From Nocardioides terrae (GTDB lineage: Bacteria > Actinomycetota > Actinomycetes > Propionibacteriales > Nocardioidaceae), in NCBI RefSeq assembly GCF_900112345.1, contig NZ_FOLB01000014.1, positions 28,109 to 92,108 of the forward strand: a stretch of DNA of 64,000 nt, given 5' to 3'. Position numbers and translations under genes: made by a program. The first letter of the stretch is position 1; every line of letters starts with the position of its first letter. The notes beneath the pieces were generated by a model. That model made no database searches, was not told where the DNA came from, and worked only from the letters and a program-made list of their open reading frames with translations. Below are positions 17,469-26,825 of this stretch, piece after piece.

Positions 17469-17918
17469 TCACTCCCATCGGGTGGCGAAGGCGAACCCGA
17501 CCGCCATGAAGCCGATGCCGACGAGGAGGTTCTTCTGGCCGAGGTCGTTGAAGACCCAGAGCGGCGAGAGGTCGTCGGAGAAGATGTAGAAGGTGCAGAT
17601 CCAGGCGAGGCCGAGCAGGAAGCAGCCGAGCATCCCGACGACCACCCCGCGGCCGCGGCCGAGCGGCGTGGAGGGGTGCGCGGACAGGAGCAGCCCGAGG
17701 AAGAACAGGCCGAAGCCGATCAGGTAGTTCCAGTGGTGCAGGTCCTGCATGAAGGACGGCCCGTGCGGGTGGGGACGCTCGGGCCGGGCCACGAGGTAGT
17801 AGTAGACGGTCCAGGCGATGCCGACGACCATCAGCACGAGGCAGACGATGAAGCGGGCCGTGAAGACAGGCGCCCGGGTCGGGTCGAGGAAGTCCTTCGA
17901 GGGCTTCAGCTTGGGCAC
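17469..17918 (-). CDS. crgA: Cell division protein CrgA, internally duplicated
   Basis: A 149-residue membrane protein with four predicted helices. The C-terminal half (GLAWICTFYIF ... NLLVGIGFMAVGFAFATRW) is a normal CrgA/UPF0233 unit. The N-terminal half (GIAWTVYYYL ... HHWNYLIGFGLFFLGLLLS) repeats the same two-helix pattern, including the WNY motif seen in Mycobacterium CrgA, so the protein is a tandem pair; usual length is 80-95 residues. CrgA helps localise septal and elongation proteins. The start is the GTG at 17918 with AGGAG upstream; an in-frame ATG at 17963 is less likely. Confidence 0.85.
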   Translation of the reverse strand: MPKLKPSKDFLDPTRAPVFTARFIVCLVLMVVGIAWTVYYYLVARPERPHPHGPSFMQDLHHWNYLIGFGLFFLGLLLSAHPSTPLGRGRGVVVGMLGCFLLGLAWICTFYIFSDDLSPLWVFNDLGQKNLLVGIGFMAVGFAFATRWE

Positions 17919-17984
17919 GGGGACAGCTCCTGGTTTCCGGTGACGACTGTGGTGCGGGCGCACACCGGCCGTAGCCTAGTCCGC

Positions 17985-18761
17985 ATGACCGACCACCCGC
18001 ACAAAGCCCCGGGACACGCGCCCGCACGGCAGCCGCGACGGATCTCGCCGTGGCGGATCGGGACACCGCTGGTCATCCTCGTGTGCGGAGGGCTCTTCGT
18101 CGTCAGCGCGCAGAACAGCGGCGGGACGGACCTGCGGCCCGGGCGCTACACCGACCTGGCCGCGCTGACCGGCACCGAGAAGCAGCGCGTGGACCGGCTC
18201 ACCGCGCAGGTCGCCGAGACCGACGCCGAGGTCAGCCGGCTCACCCAGCGGGTCGACGACACGACGGTCCGGCGCTACAAGCACCAGGTCGACGAGCTGA
18301 AGGACCCCGCCGGGCTGGTCGCCCACACCGGTCCGGGGGTCAAGATCACTCTCGCCGACGCCCCCGAGGACAAGCTCGAGCGGGTCGGCGACGACGCGGC
18401 GAACCTGCTCGTCGTCCACCAGCAGGACGTCCAGGCCGTGGTCAACGCCCTGTGGCGTGGTGGCGCGTCGGCGGTCACCATCCAGGGCCACCGGGTGGTC
18501 AGCACCACCGGCATCAAGTGCTCGGGCAGCACGATCCAGCTCCAGGGCGTGCCGTATCCCCAGCCGTTCGTCATCGAGGCGGTCGGCGACGTCGACGACC
18601 TCGTCGGGTCGCTCGACGCCGACCCCTACGTCACGACCTACCGCGACCAGGCGGCCGACCCGGACATCGCGATCGGATGGGACATGGAGGCTTCCAGCCA
18701 CATCACCGCGCCGGCGTACGCCGGACTGCGCGACCTGACCTACGCCCGACCGCTCGACTGA
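17985..18761 (+). CDS. DUF881 family protein
   Basis: A 258-residue protein: a basic cytoplasmic N-terminus, one membrane helix (IGTPLVILVCGGLFVVSAQ, about 26-44), a coiled-coil segment (TEKQRVDRLTAQVAETDAEV, about 65-110) and the extracytoplasmic DUF881 domain with LLVVHQQDVQAVVNALWRGGA. DUF881 genes sit next to crgA and the pknB cluster across actinobacteria and are presumed to act in cell envelope growth or division. ATG 17985 follows TAGCCT (17972-17977) by seven bases, fitting a leaderless start. It is divergent from crgA and convergent with pknB. Confidence 0.85.
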   Translation: MTDHPHKAPGHAPARQPRRISPWRIGTPLVILVCGGLFVVSAQNSGGTDLRPGRYTDLAALTGTEKQRVDRLTAQVAETDAEVSRLTQRVDDTTVRRYKHQVDELKDPAGLVAHTGPGVKITLADAPEDKLERVGDDAANLLVVHQQDVQAVVNALWRGGASAVTIQGHRVVSTTGIKCSGSTIQLQGVPYPQPFVIEAVGDVDDLVGSLDADPYVTTYRDQAADPDIAIGWDMEASSHITAPAYAGLRDLTYARPLD

Positions 18762-18808
18762 CTCCCCGGGCCCCTCCCTGGCCCGTCCTTGGCCCGTCCT
18801 CGGGCTCG

Positions 18809-20599
18809 CTACTGGGCCGGCGGCGGGAGCGTCGAGCAGTCCACCTCGCCGGGCTGCAGGGGAATGCCGGGGGTGGGCGTGACGCACGGAAGGCCGGGCG
18901 TGGTCGACGGCGGCGGCGGCGGGGGCTCGTACGTCGACACGAAGATCAGCACCTTCTCACCCTGCTTGCGCGTCTCGCCGGGGGCGGGGAACTGGTCCAC
19001 CACGGTGCCCCTCGGCAGCGTGGTGTTGGGCTCGGGCCGGACCTCCGGGTCGAAGCCGGCGTCACGCAGGATCTGCTCGGCCTCGGCCTGGGTCTTCTTG
19101 CGGACGCCCGGGACCTTCTCGGGGCCGTCGGAGAAGTAGAGCGTGATCGCCTGACCCGCCTGGACCGAGATCCCGGGCTGCGGGTTGGACTCGAGCACCT
19201 TGTTCTTCGTCTCGTCGGACTCGCGCTCCTGGGGCTGGGCGGTGAGACCGGCGGCCTCGAGCGCAGCCTTCGCGTCCTTGAGCTGCATCCCGACGATGTT
19301 CGGGACGGCGACCTGCGGCTTGCCCGACGACAGGGTGATCTCGACCCCGGCGCCGGGGTCGACGTAGGTGTCGGCTGTCGGCCGCTGGCTCACCACGCTG
19401 CCGGCCGGGACGGTGTCGCTGTTCTCGTACTCCACGTCGGTGATCGTGAGGCCGGCGTCGCCGATGGCCGCGCGGGCCTGGTCCTCGGTGAGGCTGACCA
19501 GCTTCGGCACCGACACCTGGTCGGGCGCGTCGGGGAAGAGCTTGGGCCACAGCAGCACGGCGGCGGTGATGAGGGCGATCACGATCAGCCCCGCGACCAC
19601 GATGAGCCCGGTGCGGGAGCGCCGCTCGTCGTACACCTCCTCCTCGTCGGCGGGGAGCCCGCCGGCGGGGACGGGAGCCCCGACGACGGTGGTCGACGCT
19701 GCGCTCGGCGAGGCGGCCGCCACGGCGGCGGGGGCGACGACCGAGATCGGCCGGCCGTCGAGGTAGCGCTCGATGTCGCTGCGCATCGCGGCGGCGGACT
19801 GGTAGCGGTCCTCGACGCGCTTGGCGAGCGACTTCATCACGATCGCGTCGACCTCGGGGGGCAGCGCGGTGTCGTGGTCGCTCGGCGGCTGGGCCTGCTC
19901 GCGGACGTGCTGGTAGGCGACCGCGACCGGCGAGTCGCCCACGAACGGAGGCCTGCCGGTGAGCAGCTCGTAGAGCAGGCAGCCGGCGCTGTAGACGTCG
20001 GACCTGGAGTCAACCGTCTCGCCACGGGCCTGCTCGGGGGAGAGATACTGCGCGGTCCCGACGACGGCGGCTGTCTGCGTCATCGTCGACTGGGCGTCGC
20101 TGATGGCGCGGGCGATGCCGAAGTCCATCACCTTCACGTCACCGCTCGGGGTGAGCATGACGTTGCCCGGCTTGATGTCGCGGTGGATGATGCCCGCGCG
20201 GTGGCTGTAGTCGAGCGCCGACAGCACGCCCGAGGTGATCTCCAGGGCCCGCTCGGGCAGGATCTTGCGGCCCTCGCGCAGGATGTCGCGCAGCGTCCGC
20301 CCGGCGACGAACTCCATCACGATGTAGGGCTGGTGCACGTTGTCGGGCGTCACCTCCTCGCCGGTGTCGTAGACGGCGACGATCGCGGGGTGGTTGAGCG
20401 AGGCCGAGGACTGCGCCTCCCGGCGGAAGCGGGCCTGGAAGGTGGCGTCGCTGGCGAGGTCGGTGCGCAGCCGTTTGACGGCGACGACCCGGCCCAGGCG
20501 GGTGTCGGTGCCCTTGCGCACCTCCGCCATGCCGCCGCGGCCGAGGAGCTCACCGAGCTCGTAGCGGCCGCCGACGATCGTCGGCTCTGCGTTGCTCAT
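18809..20599 (-). CDS. pknB: Serine/threonine protein kinase PknB with PASTA domains
   Basis: A 596-residue transmembrane kinase. The kinase domain (about 10-275) has the glycine loop LGRGGMAEV, ATP lysine K42, catalytic HRDIKPGN, DFG and an activation loop containing SMTQTAAVVGT. A single helix (LIVVAGLIVIALITAAVLLW) leads to three extracytoplasmic PASTA repeats that sense muropeptides or lipid II, then a Pro-rich tail. Mycobacterial PknB has four PASTA units. It is the last gene of the fhaA-pknB operon; its ATG overlaps the pknA stop (ATGA). Confidence 0.96.
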   Translation of the reverse strand: MSNAEPTIVGGRYELGELLGRGGMAEVRKGTDTRLGRVVAVKRLRTDLASDATFQARFRREAQSSASLNHPAIVAVYDTGEEVTPDNVHQPYIVMEFVAGRTLRDILREGRKILPERALEITSGVLSALDYSHRAGIIHRDIKPGNVMLTPSGDVKVMDFGIARAISDAQSTMTQTAAVVGTAQYLSPEQARGETVDSRSDVYSAGCLLYELLTGRPPFVGDSPVAVAYQHVREQAQPPSDHDTALPPEVDAIVMKSLAKRVEDRYQSAAAMRSDIERYLDGRPISVVAPAAVAAASPSAASTTVVGAPVPAGGLPADEEEVYDERRSRTGLIVVAGLIVIALITAAVLLWPKLFPDAPDQVSVPKLVSLTEDQARAAIGDAGLTITDVEYENSDTVPAGSVVSQRPTADTYVDPGAGVEITLSSGKPQVAVPNIVGMQLKDAKAALEAAGLTAQPQERESDETKNKVLESNPQPGISVQAGQAITLYFSDGPEKVPGVRKKTQAEAEQILRDAGFDPEVRPEPNTTLPRGTVVDQFPAPGETRKQGEKVLIFVSTYEPPPPPPSTTPGLPCVTPTPGIPLQPGEVDCSTLPPPAQ

Positions 20600-22128
20600 T
20601 CCGGGATGTCCTTCCGGGCTGCGGGGCTGTCGGTCGGCTCCGCGGTGGTGGTGCTGGTGTCGGTGGTCTCGGCCGTCTGCGGCGTCGACGCGGCGGGCGT
20701 CGTCGGCTCGGTCGAGGGAGGCTCGGACGTGGGCGTCTCGTCCGGCGTGGGCTCAGGGGTCGGCGTCGACTCCGGCTTCGGTCCGTAGTAGGCCACGTCC
20801 ACCGTGTCGCCCTCCTGCAGGCCGGTCGTCGGCGAGACGGCGGTGACCGCGTCGGGCGTCTGGTCACCCGGGTTCCGGACCTCGTGCGATCGCGGTCGCA
20901 GGCCGCGGTCGCGCAGAGCGGCGAGCACGGTGTCGATGTCCCGGCCGATGTAGTCGGCCTCGTCGAGGTCGAACGCCGTCGGCGTCGCAGTCGCCGTCGG
21001 CGACTCCGTGGGGGTCGGGGTGGCCGAGGTCGTCGTGGGCGTCGTCGGGTCGGGGGGCGGTGTCTCGTCGCCACCGCTCATCAGCGCCCAGACCACGACG
21101 GCGGCCGCGAGCAGGAGCACCACCACGAGCGCAATCAGCCAGGGCTTCGCCCGCCGCTCGTCGTCCTCCTCCTGCTCGTCCGGCTCGGAGGCGGCTGCCG
21201 ACGGCACGGCGGAGCCCAGGCCGGTGAGGACCTGGGTGCTGGGTGACGACGGCGGGACCACGACGGGCGGGACCACCTGGGTGGCGTCCTCGGAACCGGC
21301 CGGAGCTGGGGCGCCCCGCAGCGCAGCCGCGAAGGCCGCGGCGTCCGGGAAGCGCTCGGCCGGCTTCTTCGCCAGCGCTCGCATCACGACGGCGGCGAGG
21401 TCCGCGGGCACGTGGTCGGGCAGCGGCGGGACCGGGTCGTTCAGGTGGGCGAGCGCCGTCGCGACGGCGGTGTCCTTCTCGAAGGGCCGGCGGCCGGCCA
21501 GGCACTCGTAGGCGACGACTCCGAGCCCGTAGACGTCGGAGGCGGGCGTCGCGGTCTCCCCTCGCGCCTGCTCGGGGGAGAGGTACTGCGGGGTGCCCAT
21601 CACGGCGCCGGTCCCGGTCACGGCGGCGGACGAGAGGGCCCGGGCGATGCCGAAGTCGGTGATCTTGACGGTTCGGTCGGCGGTCACGAGCAGGTTGGCG
21701 GGCTTGACGTCGCGATGCACGATGCCGGCGGCGTGGGCGGCGGCCAGCGCGTCGCCGGCCTGGGCGAGCAGGTCCCGCACCACGTCGGGCCGCATGCCGA
21801 CGTCGGTGCGGATCAGCGAGGACAGCGGGCGCCCCTCGACCAGCTCCATGACCAGGAACGGCCGGACCGACCCGTCGTGCAGCATCTGCTCACCGACGTC
21901 GAACACCGCGGCGATGCCGGGGTGGTGGAGGCTCGCCGCGTGGCGCGCCTCGGCCTCGAAGCGGGTGCGGAACACCGGGTCGCCGGCGTACTCGGGCTTG
22001 AGCAGCTTGATCGCGACCTCACGGCCGAGGAGGTTGTCGCGCGCGCGCCAGACCTCGCCCATGCCGCCGGTGGCGATGCGGCTCTCGAGGAGGTAGCGAC
22101 GGGAGTCGTCGGCGTAGATCTCGGTCAC
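20596..22128 (-). CDS. pknA: Serine/threonine protein kinase PknA with one PASTA-like domain
   Basis: A 510-residue transmembrane kinase with glycine loop IATGGMGEV, HRDVKPAN and DFG motifs, and an activation loop with SSAAVTGTGAVMGTPQ. After the helix (LIALVVVLLLAAAVVVWALM) lies a PASTA-like unit around ADYIGRDIDTVLAALRDRGL, then a Pro/Thr/Glu-rich tail. Mycobacterial PknA has no PASTA domain, so the extracellular part differs. The GTG start at 22128 overlaps the pbpA stop. In mycobacteria PknA phosphorylates division and wall-synthesis proteins. Confidence 0.94.
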   Translation of the reverse strand: MTEIYADDSRRYLLESRIATGGMGEVWRARDNLLGREVAIKLLKPEYAGDPVFRTRFEAEARHAASLHHPGIAAVFDVGEQMLHDGSVRPFLVMELVEGRPLSSLIRTDVGMRPDVVRDLLAQAGDALAAAHAAGIVHRDVKPANLLVTADRTVKITDFGIARALSSAAVTGTGAVMGTPQYLSPEQARGETATPASDVYGLGVVAYECLAGRRPFEKDTAVATALAHLNDPVPPLPDHVPADLAAVVMRALAKKPAERFPDAAAFAAALRGAPAPAGSEDATQVVPPVVVPPSSPSTQVLTGLGSAVPSAAASEPDEQEEDDERRAKPWLIALVVVLLLAAAVVVWALMSGGDETPPPDPTTPTTTSATPTPTESPTATATPTAFDLDEADYIGRDIDTVLAALRDRGLRPRSHEVRNPGDQTPDAVTAVSPTTGLQEGDTVDVAYYGPKPESTPTPEPTPDETPTSEPPSTEPTTPAASTPQTAETTDTSTTTAEPTDSPAARKDIPE

Positions 22129-23621
22129 TGGTTCAACACCGCTTCCATGACCTTCTTGGCGATCGGGCCGCCCCACTTGCCGCCCGCGATGTCGTCACGC
22201 GGGATGTCGGCGCTCTCGATCATCACGGCGACGGCCACCTTGGCGTTGTCGGCGGGCGCGAAGGAGACGAACCACGCGTAGGGCGGCACGTCCTCCTGGC
22301 CGCTCTGCGCGGTGCCGGTCTTGCCGGCCACCTGGATGCCGGTGATCGCGGCCGGCGAGGCTGTGCCGTCGTTGACCGTCGCGACGAGCAGCTTGGTGAC
22401 CTCCCGCGCGGTCGCGGGGGTCACGGCCTCGGACAGCTTCTCCGGCTCGGTCGTCGCCACCGTGTCGGAGTCGGCCGACTGCACCTCGTTCACGAGGTAC
22501 GGCTTCATCACCGTGCCCTGGTTGGCGATCCCGGCGGCGACCATCGCCATCTGCAGGGGCGTCGCCCGGACCTCGAACTGGCCGATGCCGCTCTGCCCGG
22601 TCTGCGGGGGGTTCATGTCCTTCGGGAAGGTCGAGGTGGCGAGGGAGGTCTTGCCGTTGGTGCCCTGGAGGTCGTCGAACCAGGACGAGTTGAAGCCGAA
22701 CGCCTCGGCCTGCTGCTGCATCGCGTCGGCACCGACCTGCACCGCGAGCTGGGCGAAGACGGTGTTGCAGGAGTTCTCCATCGCCTGGGTGAACTTCACG
22801 GTCTTGGCGCCGCAGTCGCGGCCCTCGTTGTCGATCAGCCCGGACTCGCCCGACGTCTGCGGGAGCTGGTACGTCGGCCCGCCGGGGACCATCGAGGAGG
22901 CGTCGTACTTCCCGGAGCTGATGGCGGCCGAGGCGGTCACCAGCTTGAAGGTCGAGCCGGGCGGCAGCGCCATCTGGACCGCGCGGTTGAGCAGCGGCTT
23001 GTCCGGGTCGGCGTTCAGTGCGTCGTAGGCCTTCTGGTTGGCGGCGAAGTCGTGGGTGGCGATCTTGTTGGGGTTGAAGCTCGGGGTGTTCACCAGCGCC
23101 AGGATCTTGCCCGTGCTCGGCTCGAGCGCGACGACCGAGCCCTTGACGTTGCCCGGCAGCGAGGTGAGCGCGTCGTACGCCGCCTTCTGCGCCTTGGGGT
23201 TGATGGTCAGCTCGACGTCGCCACCCTGCGGGCCCTTGTCGCCGAGCAGGTCGATGAGCCGGTTGACGAAGAGCCGGGAGTCGTCGCCGGAGAGGACGTC
23301 GTTCTGCGACTTCTCCACGCCCGTGATCGCACCGCCGTAGGCGAAGTAGCCGGTGACGCCCGCGTAGAGCTCGGGCTTGGGGTAGCTGCGCTGGTACTTG
23401 TAGAGGTCGTCGGTCTTCACGCTCACCGCGACCGGGTCGCGACCGACCAGGATCGCTCCGCGCTGGCGGGAGAACTCGGCGTCGACGACGCGGCGGTTGC
23501 GGGCGTCGTCGTTGTAGCGCCCCGCGGCGTAGTACTGCAGGTAGGTCGCGTTGATCAGCAGCGCGGCGAACAGCGCCATCAGGAAGATCGCGATCGTGCG
23601 GATCGGCTTGTTCATCGTCAT
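22125..23621 (-). CDS. pbpA: Class B penicillin-binding protein, PbpA type (transpeptidase)
   Basis: A 498-residue peptidoglycan transpeptidase with an N-terminal membrane anchor (IRTIAIFLMALFAALLINATYL), a pedestal domain and the transpeptidase domain. Active-site motifs are STFK (nucleophile S223), SCN (284-286) and KTGT (434-437). It crosslinks glycan strands made by the adjacent RodA glycosyltransferase. ATG 23621 overlaps the rodA stop; a second ATG two codons downstream is also possible. Confidence 0.96.
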   Translation of the reverse strand: MTMNKPIRTIAIFLMALFAALLINATYLQYYAAGRYNDDARNRRVVDAEFSRQRGAILVGRDPVAVSVKTDDLYKYQRSYPKPELYAGVTGYFAYGGAITGVEKSQNDVLSGDDSRLFVNRLIDLLGDKGPQGGDVELTINPKAQKAAYDALTSLPGNVKGSVVALEPSTGKILALVNTPSFNPNKIATHDFAANQKAYDALNADPDKPLLNRAVQMALPPGSTFKLVTASAAISSGKYDASSMVPGGPTYQLPQTSGESGLIDNEGRDCGAKTVKFTQAMENSCNTVFAQLAVQVGADAMQQQAEAFGFNSSWFDDLQGTNGKTSLATSTFPKDMNPPQTGQSGIGQFEVRATPLQMAMVAAGIANQGTVMKPYLVNEVQSADSDTVATTEPEKLSEAVTPATAREVTKLLVATVNDGTASPAAITGIQVAGKTGTAQSGQEDVPPYAWFVSFAPADNAKVAVAVMIESADIPRDDIAGGKWGGPIAKKVMEAVLNQ

Positions 23622-25036
23622 GGGAGCCTCATCACCTGGGTGTTGAGGCTGTCCTGGTCGTCGGGCACCGACAGGTCGGGCAGCGGGCGGCGGGCGTGGT
23701 CGGAGATGCGCAGCAGGAGCGCGACTATCACCCAGTTGGCCACCAGGCTGGAGCCGCCGTAGGACAGGAACGGTGTGGTGAGGCCGGTGAGCGGGATCAG
23801 CCGGGTGACGCCGCCGATGACGGTGAAGACCTGGAGGGCCAGGCTGACTGCCAGACCCATCGCCATGAGCTTGCCGAAGCTGTCGCGTGAGATCAGGGCG
23901 ATGCGCAGGCCGCGCTCGACGATGAGGCCGTAGCAGAGGATCACCGCCATCACGGCGGTCAGGCCGAGCTCCTCGCCGATCGCGGCCATGATGAAGTCCG
24001 ACTCGGCGTAGGGCACGCGGGTGGGCCGGCCCTCGCCGAAGCCGCGGCCGATCAGCCCGCCCCAGCTCATCCCGAACAGCCCTTCGACCAGCTGGAAGCT
24101 GCCGGGCGTCCGGTCGTAGTAGGCCATCGGGTCGAGCCAGATGTCGAAGCGGTTGCGCACGTGGGTGAGGAAGCCGACGGACCCGGACAGGACGTACGTC
24201 GCCATCACGCCGGCCACGAAGAGGAACCCGCCGACCACGAGCCAGCCGGCGCGCTCGGTGCTGACGTAGAGCATCACCAGGAAGAGGCCGAAGAAGAGCA
24301 GGCCGGAGCCGAGGTCGCGCTGGGCGACGAGCACCAGCAGGCTGACCAGCCACATCGCCAGGATGGGGCCGAGATCGCGGCCGCGCGGAAGGTCGACCCC
24401 GGCGACCCGGCGGCCGGCCAGGGCGAGCGCGTCGCGGTGCAGCACGAGGTAGCCGGCGAAGCTGATCACCAGGAGCACCTTGGCGACCTCACCGGGCTGG
24501 AAGCTCAGGCCGCCGGCGCGGATCCAGATCCGGGCTCCGTTGACCTCGTGCCCGATGCCGGGTGCGAGCGGCAGCAGCAGGAGCACGACGGCGGCGAGCC
24601 CTGCCGTGTAGGTGAACCGCTGCAGGGCGCGGTGGTCGGAGAGGAAGACGAGCGTCGCCACGAAGAGGCCGACGCCGACGGTCATCCAGAACAGCTGCTT
24701 GGAGGCGAAGCTGGTGTCGCCCCGGGTCAGGTCGAGCCGGTGGATGACCGCCAGGCCCAAGCCGTTGAGCGCGGCCACGACGGGGAGCAGCACCGGGTCG
24801 GCGTACGGCGCGACGATGCGGATGGTGATGTGGGCGGCGATGATCAGGCCGGCCAGCCAGCCGCCGTAGCCGAGGATGTCGGGCGGGACGTGCCCGTCGA
24901 CGCCGAGCCCGACCGCGGCGTAGGCGCCGATGCCGACGGCGAGCGCGAGGACGACCAGGACCAGCTCCGCGCCACGGCGGCTGCGGAAGACGGTGACCTG
25001 CTGGACGGCCCGGACCGGTGAGATCGCCGACATCAC
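23618..25036 (-). CDS. rodA: SEDS glycosyltransferase RodA/FtsW family
   Basis: A 472-residue (or 471, if ATG 25033 is used) polytopic membrane protein with about ten to twelve helices. It polymerises lipid II in partnership with the class B PBP encoded next. Signature regions include QRDLGSGLLFFG and the C-terminal GGVTRLIPLTGLTTPFLSYGGSSL, typical of SEDS proteins. GTG 25036 and ATG 25033 both overlap the pstP stop. Regulation through PknA/PknB and FhaA is expected from the gene cluster. Confidence 0.95.
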   Translation of the reverse strand: MMSAISPVRAVQQVTVFRSRRGAELVLVVLALAVGIGAYAAVGLGVDGHVPPDILGYGGWLAGLIIAAHITIRIVAPYADPVLLPVVAALNGLGLAVIHRLDLTRGDTSFASKQLFWMTVGVGLFVATLVFLSDHRALQRFTYTAGLAAVVLLLLPLAPGIGHEVNGARIWIRAGGLSFQPGEVAKVLLVISFAGYLVLHRDALALAGRRVAGVDLPRGRDLGPILAMWLVSLLVLVAQRDLGSGLLFFGLFLVMLYVSTERAGWLVVGGFLFVAGVMATYVLSGSVGFLTHVRNRFDIWLDPMAYYDRTPGSFQLVEGLFGMSWGGLIGRGFGEGRPTRVPYAESDFIMAAIGEELGLTAVMAVILCYGLIVERGLRIALISRDSFGKLMAMGLAVSLALQVFTVIGGVTRLIPLTGLTTPFLSYGGSSLVANWVIVALLLRISDHARRPLPDLSVPDDQDSLNTQVMRLP

Positions 25037-26352
25037 TCGGCTCCCGCGACCGTGCCGACTCGTGAGGCCAGGCTGGCGATGTAGTGCTTGGCGTCGTCCA
25101 GGCTCGACTGCGTCACGCCCTGCTTGACCTGTCGGGCGTCGTAGGTGGCGAGCGTGTCGACCGAGAGGTCGGTCTTCACGTAGGGCTTGGACAGGTCGAT
25201 GCCGACGAACGAGGTGTTGAGGCCCCGGAAGATCGTCACGTCGTCACCGTGGACGCCGACGAAGTACTGCCGCTGCGCCCACGACCAGGCGCCGGCTGCG
25301 GCGACCCAGACCACGCCGACGAGGACAGCGAGGGCGAGCACCCGGCGCAGCCACAGGAAGCGGCTCGGGGCACGCGGCGCGTAGCGCAGCGCCTCGGGGT
25401 CGAGCGGGTCGTCCGGGATGGCGCCGTCGGGGAGCCCGTCCAGGCCGTCGCTGTCACCGGGCACCGGCTCGAGCTCGCCGGTGTCGCCGCTGCGGTGGCC
25501 CTTGAAGAGGCGGCGGCGGCGCAGCTCGGCGGCCGCACCGACCAGCTGCGGCTCGGCGTGCGTCTCGTCCCCGTCGTTCCCCTCGTCGTTCCCGTCGTCG
25601 GCCTCGCCGGCCTCCACCACGTCGGCGACGATGCAGGTGACGTTGTCGCTGCTGCCCGCCTCGAGCGAGGCGCGGACCAGCTCGACGGCGGCGTAGTCGG
25701 CGCTGCCTCCGGTGAGGACGTCGGCGATGCGGCCGTCGTCCAGCACGCCGCACACGCCGTCGCTGCACAGCATCAGCCGGTCGCCGGCCTGCAGCGGCAC
25801 GATGAAGAGGTCGGGCTCGGTCTCCCGCTGGCCGTCAATCGCCTTGAGGATGAGGTTGCGGTGGGGGTGGTAGCGCGCCTCGGTCTCGGTGATCCGGCCG
25901 TCGTCGATGAGGGTCTGCACGAAGGTGTGGTCATGGGTCAGCTGAGTGAGGCCCTGCTGGCGGAAGAGGTAGGCCCGGCTGTCGCCGACGTGCCCGATCG
26001 CCAGCTGGGTCCCGTCGAAGAGCGCGACGGTCGCGGTCGTGCTCGTGCTGCTCAGGCTCGGGTCGTGGTCGACCAGCTCGGCGATCCGGTCGTGGGCCCG
26101 GTGCAGCGCCCCGGCGACCTGGCCGATCATCTCCTCGGTGGTGTGCTCCGGCTGCGGCGCGACGTCGAGGTTGCGCAGCTGCTGGACGGCGGTGCTGGAG
26201 GCGAGGTCGCCGCGGGCCGCGCCGCCGACACCGTCGCACACGGTGAGCAGCCACGGGCCGGCGTACCCGCTGTCCTGGTTGTCCTTCCGCACCCGGCCGA
26301 CATCGGAGATCGCGGCGAAGCGCAGCTGGAGGGCTCGATCGTCCTGGCTCAC
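25033..26352 (-). CDS. pstP: PP2C-family serine/threonine phosphatase PstP
   Basis: A 439-residue phosphatase that reverses PknA/PknB phosphorylation. The cytoplasmic PP2C domain (about 1-235) has SDVGRVRKDNQDS, CDGVGGAARGD, GHVGDSRAYLFR, CSDGVCGVL and SSDNVTC metal-binding motifs. A linker, one membrane helix (RRVLALAVLVGVVWVAAAGAW) and an extracytoplasmic tail follow. The GTG start overlaps the fhaB stop by four bases. Confidence 0.96.
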   Translation of the reverse strand: MSQDDRALQLRFAAISDVGRVRKDNQDSGYAGPWLLTVCDGVGGAARGDLASSTAVQQLRNLDVAPQPEHTTEEMIGQVAGALHRAHDRIAELVDHDPSLSSTSTTATVALFDGTQLAIGHVGDSRAYLFRQQGLTQLTHDHTFVQTLIDDGRITETEARYHPHRNLILKAIDGQRETEPDLFIVPLQAGDRLMLCSDGVCGVLDDGRIADVLTGGSADYAAVELVRASLEAGSSDNVTCIVADVVEAGEADDGNDEGNDGDETHAEPQLVGAAAELRRRRLFKGHRSGDTGELEPVPGDSDGLDGLPDGAIPDDPLDPEALRYAPRAPSRFLWLRRVLALAVLVGVVWVAAAGAWSWAQRQYFVGVHGDDVTIFRGLNTSFVGIDLSKPYVKTDLSVDTLATYDARQVKQGVTQSSLDDAKHYIASLASRVGTVAGAE

Positions 26353-26825
26353 TTGCGCAGCTCCAGGATCGTCTTGCCGATGCGCACCTGCGTGCCGAGG
26401 GTGAGCGTCGTCGGCTGGCTGAGCCGGACGGTGCCGATGTAGGTGCCGTTGGTCGAGCCGAGGTCCTCGACGAACCACTGGTCGCCGCTGGCGGCGATCC
26501 GGGCGTGCCGGGTGGAGACGTAGTCGTCGTCGAGACGGATGGCGGCATCGGCGCCACGGCCGATGAGGATCGGCGCGTCGACCAGGTCGGCGCGCTCGCC
26601 CGCGTTGCTGCCCTCGACGACGAGGACGTGGGTGGGGATGCCCTTCCGGCTGCGCGGCTTCGGCTGCTTGCGCTGCTTGCCGTTGCCGCCGACGGCGGCG
26701 CGCGCGGGCTCGGGGACGCGGGAGCCGAAGACGTCGGAGCGGATCACCGACACCGCGCTGAGCACGAAGATCCACAGGATCGCCAGGTAGGCGATCCGGA
26801 TCAGGAAGAGGGTCAACTCGGACAT
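26349..26825 (-). CDS. fhaB: FHA-domain membrane protein FhaB/FipA
   Basis: A 158-residue protein with an N-terminal membrane helix (LTLFLIRIAYLAILWIFVLS), a basic Lys/Arg linker (QRKQPKPRSRKG) and a C-terminal FHA domain. The FHA phosphothreonine pocket residues lie in GRGADAAIRLDDDYVSTRHA and DLGSTNGTY. It binds phosphorylated partners of PknA/PknB in wall synthesis and division. Its ATG shares one base with the fhaA stop (TGATG). Confidence 0.94.
   Translation of the reverse strand: MSELTLFLIRIAYLAILWIFVLSAVSVIRSDVFGSRVPEPARAAVGGNGKQRKQPKPRSRKGIPTHVLVVEGSNAGERADLVDAPILIGRGADAAIRLDDDYVSTRHARIAASGDQWFVEDLGSTNGTYIGTVRLSQPTTLTLGTQVRIGKTILELRK

Noticed and set aside
18050..20788. 912-codon plus-strand frame across DUF881 and opposite pknB
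   Set aside because: It is a shadow of two real genes in other frames, with Gly/Arg/Asp-rich low-complexity translation.
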